Source: Euglena gracilis
Taxonomy: Eukaryota > Euglenida > Euglenophyceae > Euglenales
DNA length: 64,000 bases
Reading direction: 5' to 3'
Assembly (NCBI GenBank): GCA_039621445.1
Contig: CP154957.1
Span: 24,590,938-24,654,937, forward strand
Shown here piece by piece: positions 1-10,717 of the stretch (position 1 is the stretch's first letter; each line of letters opens with the position of its first letter). A program made the translations under genes and the position numbers. The notes under the pieces are model-generated. The model did not search any database, was not told the origin of the DNA, and saw nothing but the letters and a program-made list of their open reading frames with translations.

Positions 1-692
1 AAAAGTTGAGCCGAAGTTTTCTGCCAATGGGTGGGAAAGGAAAGCTCAAGGAAAAGGCAAAACCCAAGGCGAATCCAAAGCCAGCCAAACAGGGGGCCCG
101 GGGTCGGGCGGCGGAAAGGGTGTGGATTTCGAAAAGAGCCCCCACTCCGGCGCCACCCCTGTTTCATGTCTTTTTTGAAAAACTCCAGAATCTGGTGAAA
201 AACGTGTGGGCTTAGGGCATAATCCCCTGGGTCTTTTTGCACCCTGGTCAGGGAGTCTGCCAATTGCTCCTGGGTGGGAACCCGAACCACCTGCAAATTG
301 ATTTGCTTTTCTTGACAATTGTACAGAACGGGTTTTAAGATGGAATTCAAGTAGGGCTTTTTTCCTCCCCATTTTGTTAAAAAGCTCACAGCTACCTGGC
401 TGTCGACGTGAAGGACAATTGTTTGTTTGGGCTTTGCTAAAGCTTTTACTGTTTCCTCTGCCGACAGCAAATCCTTTTGGTTGATGTGAAGGACATGCAG
501 GTCGCTCCAAAAACCTTGCACCTTTTGGCCTGAGTTTTTGTACAGCCCCCCCCCCCCCACTGCCATGTGCTGCTTTCTGAGAACAGTTCCTGAGATGCCT
601 GGGATTGAAATGCCCTGCCAACACCTGGCTGTAAAAATGCTTTTAATTACACAATTTGTTCCTTGACCCCCTGGGGAATGGTTAGGGTGTGG

Positions 693-1480
693 TCAAAAAC
701 CCCACTTTGTGTGCATATCCACCATTTTGAAAAGCTGATGTGTCAGAGTTCTGAGAAATGGCATTGAGACTAAATAGCTTCTGACTTGCCTCACCATAGA
801 ACTGAGTTTTCTGCACTTCATTTTCTGTGCTGTGAGCACTTTTCCCAGCTCCTTTCTTAAGGAATTTACTTTTTCCTGAGGAATTTCCAGTTGGCCTTTT
901 TTCAAACTGATCCACGGGCCCAAGTGCTTTATTTCCTGTGTGGGTTCCAGACAGGATTTGGGGAGGTTTAATCTGAAACCTTCCAGTAAAAGGTCCTTTT
1001 TAATTTCTGCCAAATGTTGGGCTGCTATGTTTTTGCCGGGGGCTAACAGCAAAATGTCGTCCAGGTAGATTAAAACTACCTTTCCTTCCTTTCTCTATTT
1101 TCTTTCCCAGACTCTTTGAGAGTCATACATTTTTGTGGCAGGCTGTTTATACCAAAGCATGCAGCTTGAAATTGTCATATTCCCCCCCCTCCCACTTGCA
1201 TGCAAACGTTTTTTTCCAGGCTGCTGTGCAGCTTTAAGTTAAAATAGGCATCTTTCAGATCTATTTTTTTTCACAGTAACAACCTTTTCTTAAGTACGGG
1301 GAGTTGTTTCCCGTGTGTTCAAGTATGAATTTATGGAGGGTGAAATGGAGATTTAACTGTCGACAATCTGAAATCAGTATTTCCTTTGTCTTTTCCCCCT
1401 CTTTTTGGAAATGATGAAAAGAGGGACAAAATGTTTTGCCTCCTCTGGGAGGATTTGCCTGGTTGCCCCTGCACATTTGT
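693..1480 (-). pseudogene. Reverse transcriptase remnant of DIRS copy A
   Basis: The stretch 1052-693 reads as the RT thumb and connection and matches copy B residue for residue over long blocks (for example NLPKSCLEPTQEIKHLG and VRSYLVSMPFLRTLTHQL). Just upstream, around 1053-1066, the catalytic YLDD codons are present. Further upstream (1261-1476) the frame around SDCRQLNLHFT is recognisable, but it carries stops and shifts, such as the loss of the region after KIDLK. The matching RNase H lies at about 50-620, but in several frames. It is best read as a dead polymerase gene. Confidence 0.7.
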
Positions 1481-1594
1481 ATTCTCTCAGAATTTTCTGG
1501 CAGTCATTTTTTCTTGGGGGTATTTGAAATCAACTTTTAAGGACATCTGAGGGGGGAGGGGAAGATCTGCCATTACTCCCTCCCTTTTCAGGTT

Positions 1595-2637
1595 TCATAC
1601 CACTCTTCTGGCTCTTGCTTTGACCCAATGGGGAATGCTGGCCAGCAGGGCCCTGTAAGGGGGCACCCCTGGGTGTAACGTGTCTGGGGATTCCATAGGC
1701 CACATCACTGGGGTCCTTCCCCCTGGCTGCCCCACCTCTGGCTGCCCCAACACTGGGGCTACAGCTGGCCCTGCCATAGAGCTTCCCAAAGACAGGCTTT
1801 CCCGCTGTTTTTGAACGATGGGGGAAGGTCTGTGTCTGTAGTGGGGAGGTACACATAGGGCTGAGGGGCCTGGGCTGATTACCTTCTGGGGGGCCCTGTC
1901 TGAGCCAATCTTGGGCCTCCCCCCCAAGGGCTGATGTGGTGTTGATGGTCTTAAAAGTGGTGGCCTCCATTGGCCTTCAGGGCCATTTGGCCTGTCTGGC
2001 CTCCATTGGCCTTCTCTCCAGAACTTCTCTTGTGTTGGCATTGGCTTGTTGCCCCTGGGGGGTTTGTTTTTTAGGGTGCTTGGTGGAAAGTTGGACATAC
2101 CCTTTCCCAATGGGATCTTTCCAGGATGGGACACTGGCTGCCATAGCCTTGCATCTGGGCCCCCTGATCTCTTGGATGATGGCTGCCATAGCCTTGAAAC
2201 TGTGCCCCAGGCCCTGTCCAATGATGGCTGCCATGGCCATTTTTAAAGGGGTCTCCATGATTCTACCTTGAACCCCTTGGAATTCTGATATTTCTTGAAA
2301 GGCTGCCATAGCCCTTGCTTTGTTCCCTGGAAGGGCGGGACAGAGAAAAAGGAGGGAATCTGTTAGACCTGAGATGGTACTCCCCTTCTGTCTTCTTCCC
2401 TTCGTGACCGCAGTTGTCAATGGTCTACTGCTGTTACCATGTTGAGTGGGTGATTTTGAAATCCTGGATGTAGTGGTGGGTGGGGGGGTTGTGACGGCCC
2501 GGACTGTCGTGTTGCTCCCACCGCTCCAGCTTTTGCAGCTGCCGCTGTGTCTGCACCTTCCCCAACTTCAGCTGCTCTCTTGGAAGTTCTTTGAAGTTCT
2601 TCCGGCAGTTTGAATTTCTTGGAAGTTCATTCTTCAT
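1595..2637 (-). pseudogene. gag-like frame of DIRS copy A
   Basis: The frame starts at an M-K-N-E start at 2637 that matches the start in copy B (15263). It continues with a basic stretch (GRRQKG) and then several degenerate repeats containing RLWQP. The reading changes frame between about 2434 and 2221, so the protein is broken. Unlike copy B, the G-run at about 1919-1925 has seven bases here. This puts the gag-like frame directly in phase with the start of the pol region (segment RPKIGSDRAPQK and onward to 1595). The function of DIRS gag-like proteins is presumed nucleocapsid packing; nothing in this sequence shows it directly. Confidence 0.55.
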
Positions 2638-2864
2638 GGAAGTCCAGCAGTTGACTTTTGTCTTCGTAATTGCAATGCCGCGGGGAATAATCCAAATTGA
2701 ACTCTAAGAGTTGAATTCTTCGTCCTTGAAGTCGAACGTCCGAAAAAAGTTTGGTCCACCAGTTGATGACAGTGACGGTCGTCGTGGATGCAATACTCCG
2801 CGTAACTAGTTTCAGTTGAATTCGTAACAGTAAAATTCAGTCTCTTTGAGGTCGACAGGCAGAA

Positions 2865-3515
2865 TTAGGAATCAGCCAAATCCGGCAACGAACAGCAGTA
2901 AGAAGCACCCTTGCGCACACACAAACACACCAGAACGAACAGCGGGCAATGAAAGCAGGACCTCACCATCTCGCAGTGCGGAGCCCGAATGGTCCGCACT
3001 TTGCTCTTGCTTGGCGGGCCTGAATGGGTGTAAGTGTCCGAATTTTTTTTGTGAGGCCATATGCAGCGTTGATGCTCTGTTGCTCTGCTTGAAATCCAAA
3101 TTCTGCTTGAAATCTCCACTTGAAAACAAATCAGGGCCTTCCACCACAATGCTCCCTGGAAGGGACATGCGTTTTCATGACGCACAGACTTCTTAACCTC
3201 CAGAAGGAGGCCAAATAGCTGTTGTGACAGGGACTTCGTCACATCGTGATCCTCCGCTGTGGGGCTCAGCTTCTGTTTGGCATGGTTTAAACACGCGGCA
3301 ACCCCAGCAACTTCAGTGGGATTCGCTCCCAGACGTGCAGCAGATTTAAGCAGAGCCAGGCCAGAGATTTCTAATTTGTACATTCCACAATCTGTCATCT
3401 GTAACTTTGTGCAGGTGGCAAGCAGTATGACCCTTTGGGGCTTTGACTTCTGGTTTGTTTCTTGCTGTGGTTTTGGGAAGGTTTGGCACAATGAATTGGC
3501 TGATTGAGGAATCAA
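2865..3515 (-). CDS. Open frame of unknown function next to DIRS copy A
   Basis: A 216-codon minus-strand frame. The part from about 3450 to 3050 reads like a real protein, with balanced composition, helix-like stretches (LALLKSAARLGANPTEVAG, LSQQLFGLLLEVKKSV) and few low-complexity runs. Its last third runs into the terminal repeat of copy A, so that end is not native. I do not recognise a family. It could be an exon of a host gene, or the gag-like product of another element truncated by copy A. An AG just before the GGTCATACTGC block near 3440 could be a splice acceptor. Confidence 0.25.
   Translation of the reverse strand: MIPQSANSLCQTFPKPQQETNQKSKPQRVILLATCTKLQMTDCGMYKLEISGLALLKSAARLGANPTEVAGVAACLNHAKQKLSPTAEDHDVTKSLSQQLFGLLLEVKKSVRHENACPFQGALWWKALICFQVEISSRIWISSRATEHQRCIWPHKKNSDTYTHSGPPSKSKVRTIRAPHCEMVRSCFHCPLFVLVCLCVRKGASYCCSLPDLADS
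2961..2993 (-). repeat. Terminal repeat of DIRS-like copy A
   Basis: These 33 bases match the right terminus of copy B (15582-15614) and are the reverse complement of 11413-11445. The neighbouring 2860-2960, with its run of CACA-rich sequence, also matches the subterminal region 15470-15581 of copy B. This fixes the 5' border of copy A. Confidence 0.8.
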
Positions 3516-3748
3516 GGGGAAAGGAGGAGCAGATTGAAAAGGAAATTTTGAGGCAGTGTGTCAAGTACCTGGGGAAAGATCCTACAAATGTCTGTGGCCC
3601 CTGGGCGCTGAAAGTTGCTGAAAGGGAAGGATTTGTGCTGGCGGGGGAGTACAAGAATTGCTACAGAAAAACCTGTAAGTGTGAATTCTGTAAATGGCAA
3701 AGACAAAGTTCGGGCCAGAGTGCCCCCCCCTACACAAAGGGTTCATGA
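3443..3748 (+). CDS. Short plus-strand open frame with Cys cluster
   Basis: From an ATG at 3491 the frame reads about 80 residues of protein-like sequence, starting MNWLIEESRGKEEQIEKE and ending in a cysteine cluster (CYRKTCKCEFC). A GTAAGT sequence, a good 5' splice site, lies inside the cysteine codons near 3675, so this could be a first exon. Downstream, 3750-4200 holds His, Met and Gly-rich repeats in all frames and gives no clear continuation. The function is unknown. Confidence 0.25.
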   Translation: MTSGLFLAVVLGRFGTMNWLIEESRGKEEQIEKEILRQCVKYLGKDPTNVCGPWALKVAEREGFVLAGEYKNCYRKTCKCEFCKWQRQSSGQSAPPYTKGS

Positions 3749-4219
3749 ACCTTGCAGAGATGTCCAAGTTGTACATGATGAATATTACAAGTCGAGAAAT
3801 GCTGAGGTGTGTGATGCCAGCATCGGGCATTACAGCCCTGGACATGGTGACAGTAAAGTTGATGAAGGTGGATGTGGTGATGTACAGATGGGTCATGGGG
3901 ACCGATTGCATGCCAGAAGTGGTGATGGAGAAGATGCTCAAGCTGTGCATGCCACAGGTGTACATGCTGGTGATGCAGTGCAATAAGCAAGCCAGAAGGA
4001 GCTGTCAAAGGTCATATGCGAGTGCACCGACGAGGAAGAACCGTTCAACTGGAAAGTCCCGAAGAAGGATGTGGCTGAGCCAAGTGCAGACGAATCCAAG
4101 TCGAGAGTGAAGAATGAGACGACCAGTTGGAAGCGTAGAAGGAGAAGGCTGAAGCTCAAGGCTGCCAAGCGACTCGAGGACTGAGCGAACTCGAGGACTG
4201 AGGGTGTTAACCTGATTGC

Positions 4220-5500
4220 CTTGTTCTTTTTGCCCCCTGTCGAAAGGTCCGGGTCGAATTTTCAGTGGCATGCCGGTTTGTGTGTCAAGTACTGGTGGCA
4301 CATCTTCCGGGATGATTGCCCAGGTAACTTTTTCCCCAAACCGCACCCCCTGTGTGGCAGGCCCTGGTGGCACTTCTTCGACGATTGCTCGAGTGGTCAT
4401 TGCTCCAGGGAACCAATTGCTCCCTGTGCACAAACCGCAGGCAGTGGGCCACGGCATGCACGGGAGTGGCATGGTGGGGTCGGCAAGTGTTCGAAAAAGA
4501 CTTGTGTGGCTCGAGGGCGGAGAAAAGGCGGGTGGAACAGGTGAAGCCCACCTGTGAGCGACTCCCAGATGCCAAAGGCTGATTTACCTTGGGAATCTTT
4601 TTGAGGAGGGGAGGAGCAGCATGAGGAAACTCAATAGAAGTCAAAGGGAGACTTTTTTGAGAAGCCCCGTCCCAGCAAAAGCCCTTTTTACACAAAGTTG
4701 TATGAGTGCTGCCCATGGAGAAGGACGTGGTCAAGGTGACGCTGCGCCCGAGACCTCAGAAGGTGTCAGGCGTGGCCAGGATGACCATTGCAAGCATGCC
4801 AGAGATAGCCACGGGCGCCATGCCAGAGATTGCCAGGGGGGCCATGCCCGAGATGGCCATTTGGGCGATGCCAGAGATGGCCATGGGGGCCATGATGCTG
4901 AAGCCCAGTGGCAGCATGGTGAGGAGGAACATTCCAGTGAACGCCATCGACGGGTGGTGAAGTTGGATGGTGCTGATGCACCTGCTGGCCATGGTGGTCG
5001 TGGACATGCCCGGGAGTGGCATTCACGTGGTGAGGATGGTGATGCCAGTGTGGCCATGGTTGGCCATGGCGGCCAGATGCATGCCCAGCTGTGGCATGGG
5101 GCTGGGGGGAAGCTGCAGATGACCAAGTCCGACATGCCAATGGAGTGCATGATGCCCGAGGTGGTGATGCCCCTGGTGGACATGTGCGACAGCCCTGGCG
5201 AATGACGTGAGGCTGAGGCTGCAGCTGGAGATCCCCATCCTGACGCTGTCGCCGGAAGAGTTGGTGCTGCTGCTGTTCCGAGGTGTGGACGTGGCCGGAA
5301 ACCTCCTCCAGTACGGGCAGGATGTGGCGATCCTGATCCCCAACGTCAACGAGATGAAGACGACGAAGATGTGGGAGGACCTCCAGCCCCATGTGACGAG
5401 ACGGTACTACTACCATCCGAAGTGGTTCTCTGGACCGCTTTACAGCCCAACTGGGTGCTGGGCCCTGAAGCTGGACTTGAGGACGAGATGAGAGGAGAGA
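4220..5500 (+). other. Repeat-rich stretch with competing open frames
   Basis: Both strands are open for hundreds of bases because the DNA is made of degenerate ATGCCNGAGATGGCC-type units that lack stops in several frames. The most protein-like piece is 5207-5491 on the plus strand (ILTLSPEELVLLLFRGVDVAG, then KMWEDLQPHVTRRYYYHPKWF), which could be an exon. I cannot assign a family or boundaries. The 432-codon minus-strand frame over 4766-6064 looks like a shadow of the repeats. Confidence 0.3.
4797..4906 (+). repeat. 24-bp tandem repeat, about four to five copies
   Basis: The units begin ATGCCAGAGATNGCCA. In one plus frame each encodes eight residues of the form MPEIA-x-GA or MPEMA-x-x-A. 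Similar degenerate GATGGCCATG units run on to about 5160. Confidence 0.7.
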
Positions 5501-5635
5501 GATGAGTGGAAGGAGATTGAGGAAGATGGGACTGCCAGATGGAAGGCGCCATCGTCCGGAAGGAGATGGCAAAGGCGGCATCAGGCCACAGGTGTCCGGG
5601 GCCAGTGAGGCTCCTGGAGAGATGCCCCGGCCTGG

Positions 5636-5770
5636 CATGTACGCTGCTGCCATGTCCACAGCCTGTGCCGGCCCCCTGGTGGGATGCCCCTGTGTGGTAT
5701 GTACGTACGCTGCTGCCATGTCCACAGCCTGTGCCGGCTCCCTGGTGGGATGCCCCGGTGTGGCATGTGC
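5636..5770 (+). repeat. Tandem duplication of about 66 bp
   Basis: Two nearly identical units contain GCTGCTGCCATGTCCACAGC followed by a CCCTGGTGGGATGCCCC core. They differ at only a few positions, which suggests a recent duplication. Confidence 0.75.
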
Positions 5771-6079
5771 GATTACGAGATAATGGTGGACTGGACCTGG
5801 AGACCGAACCCCATCAGAGTGTGCCCTCGCTTTCTGCTGTCGCCCCCCCCCCCTGGCGAAGAGTTGGGTGGTAAGGCGGCGTTCAGGTGAAGAACCCGAG
5901 CTTTGGGCGGAATAGAGATCCGAATTAGAATCTGATTTCACAGAGAATTGCGAGAATCGTGATTTAATTCTAATTTTCATTTTCGGAAGATTTGTGAGAA
6001 TCGCGGTTGTGATTGATGTTCGAGGGTGGGTGCGGGGAGAGTTGGGTCCAAAAGGATGCCCCACCCGACATGTTTACAA

Positions 6080-6420
6080 GAAAAGTGGAGGGGTTGTTGG
6101 CTCACAAGTTGATGCCCCCCCCGGAGAAAAGTGGAGGGGAGAGTTGGCTCACGAGTTGATCCCCCCCAGGAGAAAAGTGGAGGGGAGAGTTGGCTCACGA
6201 TTTGATGCCACCCCTGGAGAAGGGTGGAGGGGATAGTTGGCTCACGATTTGATGCCCCCCCCGTCCAAGAGACTTGTGGGGAGAGTTGGCTCACGAGTTT
6301 ATACCCCACCCCCTGAGAGATATGTGGGGGGAGTTGGTCCACGAGTTGATTCCCCACCCCTGAGACAGGGGTGAGGGAGAGTGGCTCACGAGTTGATGCC
6401 ACCCCCCCCCCTGTTTGAGA
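6080..6420 (+). repeat. Minisatellite of about 48-58 bp units
   Basis: Six to seven copies share GAGTTGGCTCACGAGTTGAT followed by a C-run and an AGAAAAGTGGAGG-type tail. Unit length varies mainly in the C-runs. No coding potential is evident. Confidence 0.75.
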
Positions 6421-6744
6421 TTCGTGGGACCGAGTCCGCGAAGTTGGGGTTGGGAGGGTTCGGCTCTTTCGAGATGCCCCCGCCCTCCCTGTGAAGGACA
6501 CGTCCAATGGCCAAGGAATTCAAGTATGGAGACGGGGCCTCCTTTTGGGAAGGGGAGTGTGGCATTGAACATGTCCCTACGCATTCAGTAATTAAGCCTG
6601 GCCCAACTGGTAGCGCGCGCGAAAGCACACTATTTTTGTAAAAAAAAATCTGGTTGTTTGCTTTGCAGGCAATCAGCGTACAACTTTGTACATGTTTGCC
6701 TCAAATGGGCTTGCGTGCAGTGGAAGTACCAAGTTATAAGATTT

Positions 6745-6835
6745 ATGAGGAAATTCAATAAGAAGTCAAAGGGAGATTTTTTTGAGAAGCCCAGTCCCAG
6801 CAAAATGGCAAGAGCACTTTTTACACTTCTGTGCA
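6745..6835 (+). repeat. Dispersed repeat, also at 4618-4705
   Basis: The block beginning TGAGGAAATTCAATAAGAAG and running through GAGAAGCCCAGTCCCAGCAAAA recurs with a few differences at 4618-4705. The rest of 6420-7300 shows no gene that I can support. Confidence 0.6.
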
Positions 6836-7435
6836 ACTTGACGCAGCGCCCTGTCCGCATGGCGAGCGCCGTCTTGGTGGTGGTTATTCAGCTCAGCCTT
6901 GGCCTCTGTCCCAGCCCAGCGTGAACAGCCCTCCCGGAGGGCTCTGGCATCAATTTGCAACAGACAAACGATGATGTAAGTGCGACGTGGAGGGTTCCCC
7001 TAGTCCCCATTTCCTGCTGACAGCAGGCTTTCGAAAACAAATTTTTGTGTGCGTCTTTTTTGCCTCGCCCTCAGTGCTTGGCCGCCTGTCTGCCTGCATG
7101 GTCAGTGCCTGGGTGTACGATGCACCTCGCTCTGCTCTTTGCGCTTTCTTGGTGGCCTGAATGGGCACTAAAATTAGGGTAGCCGATTTTTTTGCATGGA
7201 GGAAAAATGGGGGGGAGACACCCCCCTACACCAAAGACTGCAAAAAAAGTCTAAAATGGTTGCAGAAAAATGCCCCCCCCCCCAGCAACCTGCCAACTTG
7301 TAAAAGATGACATTCAACCCCCTTGGGTCAACCCCCCAAAAATTGTCCACGCATCCAAAAATCAGAACCTGCCCGGACCTGTACCTTGGCAGAAAAAATC
7401 CGGTTGGATTACGAAAACTCTTTTTCAATGAAGAG

Positions 7436-7975
7436 GGTTCAGGATTTAGGACCCAGCACCTAATTCCCTGGTTCTTGATATCAAAACCAGGGGAGCGGGG
7501 CAAACGAAGTGCTGATTCATAGGCGACTGCAGGGAAATAGACCAAAAATTCCCCGGGAAATCCTTCAAATTAGATCACATTCAAAACATTTTCCCAGTTT
7601 TGGAGAAAGGCCAATGGGCAGCCAAAATCGACCTGAAGAACCCAACCTTAAAGCCCTTCCTAAGGCATCAAGTGGGGGGACAAACTTGGGAGATCCAAGC
7701 AGGCTGTTTTGGCCTAAATGTGATGCCACGAGTTTTCATGTCAGTCATGAAGACATTCAAAAAAAAGTTGAGGAAAAAAGGAATCCAGGTTTTTATTTAC
7801 CTTGACGACATTTTATTGGTCACCCCCACCAAAGATACTGTCCTAATCAATTTAGGGTTCAAAATAAATGTCAAAAGATCAACCCTGGAAGCCACACAAG
7901 TTGTAAACCATTCTGGCTTCCAGATAAATTTCCCAAAGCCACAAATGACCACCGCCTCGTTCTCCAGTACGTGCA
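7436..7975 (+). pseudogene. Reverse transcriptase, copy C
   Basis: Pieces in two frames line up with the RT of copy B. First is a segment around QHLIPWFLISK (7460-7500). Then, after shifts, comes the K-I-D-L-K motif at about 7627, the W-E-I-Q-A-G-C-F-G block at about 7687-7716, and an intact catalytic YLDD near 7797-7810. The aspartates of motifs A and C are therefore kept, while the gene itself is frameshifted. After about 7950 the similarity stops abruptly where foreign sequence begins. Confidence 0.75.
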
Positions 7976-8740
7976 TCACAGCTCATCTCGATGCTCCACC
8001 TGGAAGTTCTCGAACTACGTGCCTCACGGCTCAGCACCAGGACCTGCAATTTCAATTTCAAAGACGTCATCAACGAAAATGATGATCAATCTTGTCACCT
8101 TCTGAAATGTCTACTTTTCGCATGGTCTGCACAAGATCCTTTGTCAGCCTGGCAATTGTAAATCTTGCATCACTATTTGCAGGCTACAGGGAGGGTACTT
8201 GCCCGAAAACACACCTCATATTTCCCCACCACCTGTGCCATGGCCCCCAGGGCAAGCAAACCTGAGTTTCTGGGGTCTTTCCGCAACTTTTCCAGATACC
8301 ATTATCTTCCAGTAATTCTTCCAAATCAAGAACAAATATTGGTGTATGCCATACGGAATTGAAGTGTTCAAGCTTGGACCCGCCCACAGACAGGAGGTCA
8401 TATATAAGCCCTGAACTAGGACCTTCCGCAAAGCGGAAGATTCCGCGGATGGCCTTTTCTGGTGTTCTGTCTTGCCTGGCGCCGCACCCCAGTGGCCGCC
8501 GGCAACACCTGGGAAAGCCCTTTTCACCAATCTCAGATGGCAATCTGTCAAACTTGAACCTTGAACTTGACTTTTCCAAATCCCTTCCAGACTTCCCAAC
8601 ACAGCAATCCAAGAACTTGCCAGATACAACTGCTGCAAAGTGATGCACTGTTTTCCATACCACTGTGAAAAAATACAAAGTAGAGTTTCACTGGTAGGAA
8701 TCCCTTTTCTGGCCATGCCTAATTTAAGATTGCAATTACA
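7976..8740. other. Probable insertion inside the copy C polymerase
   Basis: This block interrupts the RT between motif C and the thumb. It has open frames on both strands, the longest on the minus strand (8678-8184 and 8716-8216). Minus-strand pieces such as LGAMAQVVGKYEVCF look protein-like, but I recognise no family. No clear terminal repeats were found at the borders, so the mechanism of insertion is unknown. Confidence 0.35.
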
Positions 8741-8754
8741 GATTCTGGACTCTT

Positions 8755-9360
8755 TTGCTGTCCGCCCTCACTGGGAAAATAGCGAAAAAAGATTTCATGT
8801 CGAAAAGGCAGTTGGCTGCCATTTTGGTCCAAATCAGTTGCAACCTCATGGTCCTGCCCTTCTTAAGGGCTTTCACAGACTCCGTATCTAAATGTTTGGT
8901 CAACAAGTCTGCAGCCCCATGGGATTCAAAGCATGCCATTTCAAAGGACATAAAAGCCCAATTGAGAGAAATAAAAAATCTGCTGGACACCTGAGAGGGC
9001 AGACCTTTCCCCCAAAATGCAACAATGGAGTTGCATTCAGACAGCAGCACCCATGCCTGGGGGGGACTGGACATTCACACTGGAGAAATTATCCGGGAGT
9101 TTTGGAGAGAAAGCTCTATTTTACATATAAACGTAAAAGAATTACGCGCAGCCATCAGCACAGTAAAAAGCCTCAGCAGGCCTGGGGAAACAGTGTCCCT
9201 TTCGGTGGACAATCAGGTGATCCATTATTACCTGACAGGGGGGGGGCAGAAAGGACGCTTTCAACAGCCTTCTAAGGCCATTTTTCAAAGGGTGCATGAA
9301 AAATAAATTGAATCTACAAGTAAACTGGGTTCCTTCACAGGAATGCTTTGCATACCCCAT
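8755..9360 (+). pseudogene. RT thumb and RNase H, copy C
   Basis: The frame 8755-8994 aligns with the RT connection of copy B (shared VLPFLRAFTDS-type core). A shift then leads to the RNase H at 9025-9306, with the conserved acidic positions visible: SDSSTHAWGG, then NVKELRAA, then SVDNQV. The final tract INLQVNWVPSQE follows after an in-frame TAA at about 9304-9306. The RNase H degrades the RNA strand of the replication hybrid. The catalytic residues are intact although the frame is broken. Confidence 0.75.
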
Positions 9361-9529
9361 AAGAAGGTAAGAGTCAGACAGGGGGGATTACTCACTGGAC
9401 CCCCAGCTCTTTCAATGAACAAAGCAGAAATTCAAAGATTTCAAAAAATTGGAAACATATTATTTTGCCTCCCCTGGCAACAAAAAACTGCCCAATCTTG
9501 AATCCAGATGATCCCACTGGGAGGCCAGG

Positions 9530-9620
9530 GAAGTGGATGCCCTCCAATGTCCCCTGGACAACATGCGGGGGCTTTATGCAAACCCCCCTTGGTCAATCAT
9601 TTAGAAATTTCTCCAACGAT
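9530..9620 (+). pseudogene. NPPW-motif domain remnant, copy C
   Basis: Around 9558-9602 the plus strand encodes NMRGLYANPPWSII, matching the VYANPPWSIIPQW block of copy B. The N-P-P-W signature resembles motif IV of N6-adenine methyltransferases, a domain reported downstream of RNase H in DIRS elements. Its survival in two diverged families argues for function. Confidence 0.6.
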
Positions 9621-9914
9621 TGAGAATGTTTCCCCAGACAAAAGCTTTGATGGTCACCCCCAACTGGTATTCAGCCACATGGTGGCCCAAATTAATAAAC
9701 ATTAAAGTGCCAGGAACCCCCTGCCTGAAAAACACCACCTACAGGGGTATGTTCACCAAATGCAAGGGGGAAGAAATGCCACCACCCAAGCCCCTGTTTT
9801 GCATGATTTGCTCAGGAAAATATTGGAGGGGAAACAAACACAGAATAAATCCATTGAGGATTTCCTGGGGAGAAACCCCAGTTTAAAGCGTTATCAGAGT
9901 TCCTTTTCATTATC

Positions 9915-10717
9915 ATGGGTGATTTTGGACAAAATGGGGGTACCCCCCCTGAAGCCACAACTGACCAAGTGGCTGACGCTTTAGTACAGTTACTTCATTT
10001 TTCCAAGGCCCAGACACGTAATGCCCACAGTGCTATGCTTTTAATTCCTGCGTTTGGTGGTTTGAGATTCCACACCTTGTTGGCCCCTTACAAGAGGCTT
10101 TGGAATCAAATTCTGGAGAAATATGGAGCTTTTTGGGATCCCCTCCCCATCCTCCTGGGGCTGGACCAAGCCCCCTTTCCCTCTGATATATGCACGTTGC
10201 GCACACAGCTGATTTTTTGCTCCAGAATTCTCTGCTTATATCGATCTTCTGATCTGGAGAGAATCAAACGAACAATCAGTGTGTTGGGCAAGGCGCCCGA
10301 CATTAAAATTAAGTGTAAAGGCCAGAAATTCCATGAATGGGAGAAAGTTGTTTCATTTCCAAAGTGCCCACAGATAAGTCCCTTTCGTTTAATGATGGCT
10401 TATGTGGCTGCAACCTGATTTGACGTAAAGCCTGGTGGTCCCCTTCTGATTTCACTAAAACCCCCCTTCAAAGCCATAAGTGCTGACACAATTGCTTCAA
10501 TAGCTAAATATTTTTATCCCAACACGGGGTACGCCCCCAGGTGTGGGGGGCACACTCCACCAGAGGGGCAGGAGTTGGTTTACTAAAAAAACTGGGCCTT
10601 TCTGCCCAAGAAGTTTGTGAAATTGGTCAGTGGATGGGGGTGGAGGCTTTTAAAGCCCACTATAAAAGACTTGGTGCCGAAGGTGCCTTGGAGAATGCCC
10701 TGGCCCCCCTAATTTAA
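9915..10717 (+). pseudogene. Tyrosine recombinase, copy C
   Basis: The 9915-10418 frame carries the N-terminal and core parts (NAHSAMLLIPAFGGLRFHTLL; catalytic-arginine region near LYRSSDLERIKR, where the usual H-R-G reads Y-R-S-S). After an interruption the C-terminal core resumes. H-S-T-R-G-A-G is encoded at about 10552-10572, then G-Q-W, then the H-Y pair that carries the nucleophilic tyrosine near 10661, ending at TAA 10715-10717. The family cuts and rejoins DNA to integrate the circular element. The loss of the usual arginine context and a stop between the two parts suggest it is inactive. Confidence 0.7.

Larger units (their letters stand above)
1..2993 (-). mobile_element. DIRS-like tyrosine-recombinase retrotransposon, copy A (decayed, 3' part outside window)
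   Basis: This minus-strand element is recognised by its close match to the better preserved copy B at 11413-15614. The order from 2993 downwards is a terminal repeat, a leader, a gag-like frame, a reverse transcriptase and an RNase H. The tyrosine recombinase and the other terminus should lie before base 1. The coding frames are broken by several indels, so the copy is probably inactive. The YLDD catalytic motif of the reverse transcriptase survives near 1053-1066. DIRS elements integrate with a tyrosine recombinase and normally leave no target duplication; none was found. Inside the element, sequence identity to copy B is high enough for most of the two to be read in parallel by eye. Confidence 0.8.
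7400..10717 (+). mobile_element. DIRS-like retrotransposon, copy C (diverged family, degenerate)
   Basis: A plus-strand element with the same domain order as copy B but only moderate protein similarity: RT (7436-7850), RT thumb (8755-8994), RNase H (9025-9360), the NPPW-containing domain (about 9560-9605) and a tyrosine recombinase (9915-10717). The frame changes several times, and about 760 bp between 7976 and 8740 has no match to copy B, so it is probably an insertion within the polymerase. The stop TAA of the recombinase is at 10715-10717. It is followed by a diverged version of the terminal sequence shared with the other copies. The 5' border is unclear; 6900-7400 has no recognisable terminus. 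Confidence 0.75.

Noticed and set aside
4766-6064. 432-codon minus-strand open frame
   Set aside because: It is antisense to tandem repeats that lack stops in several frames, and its sequence is His, Pro and Ala low-complexity without a domain.
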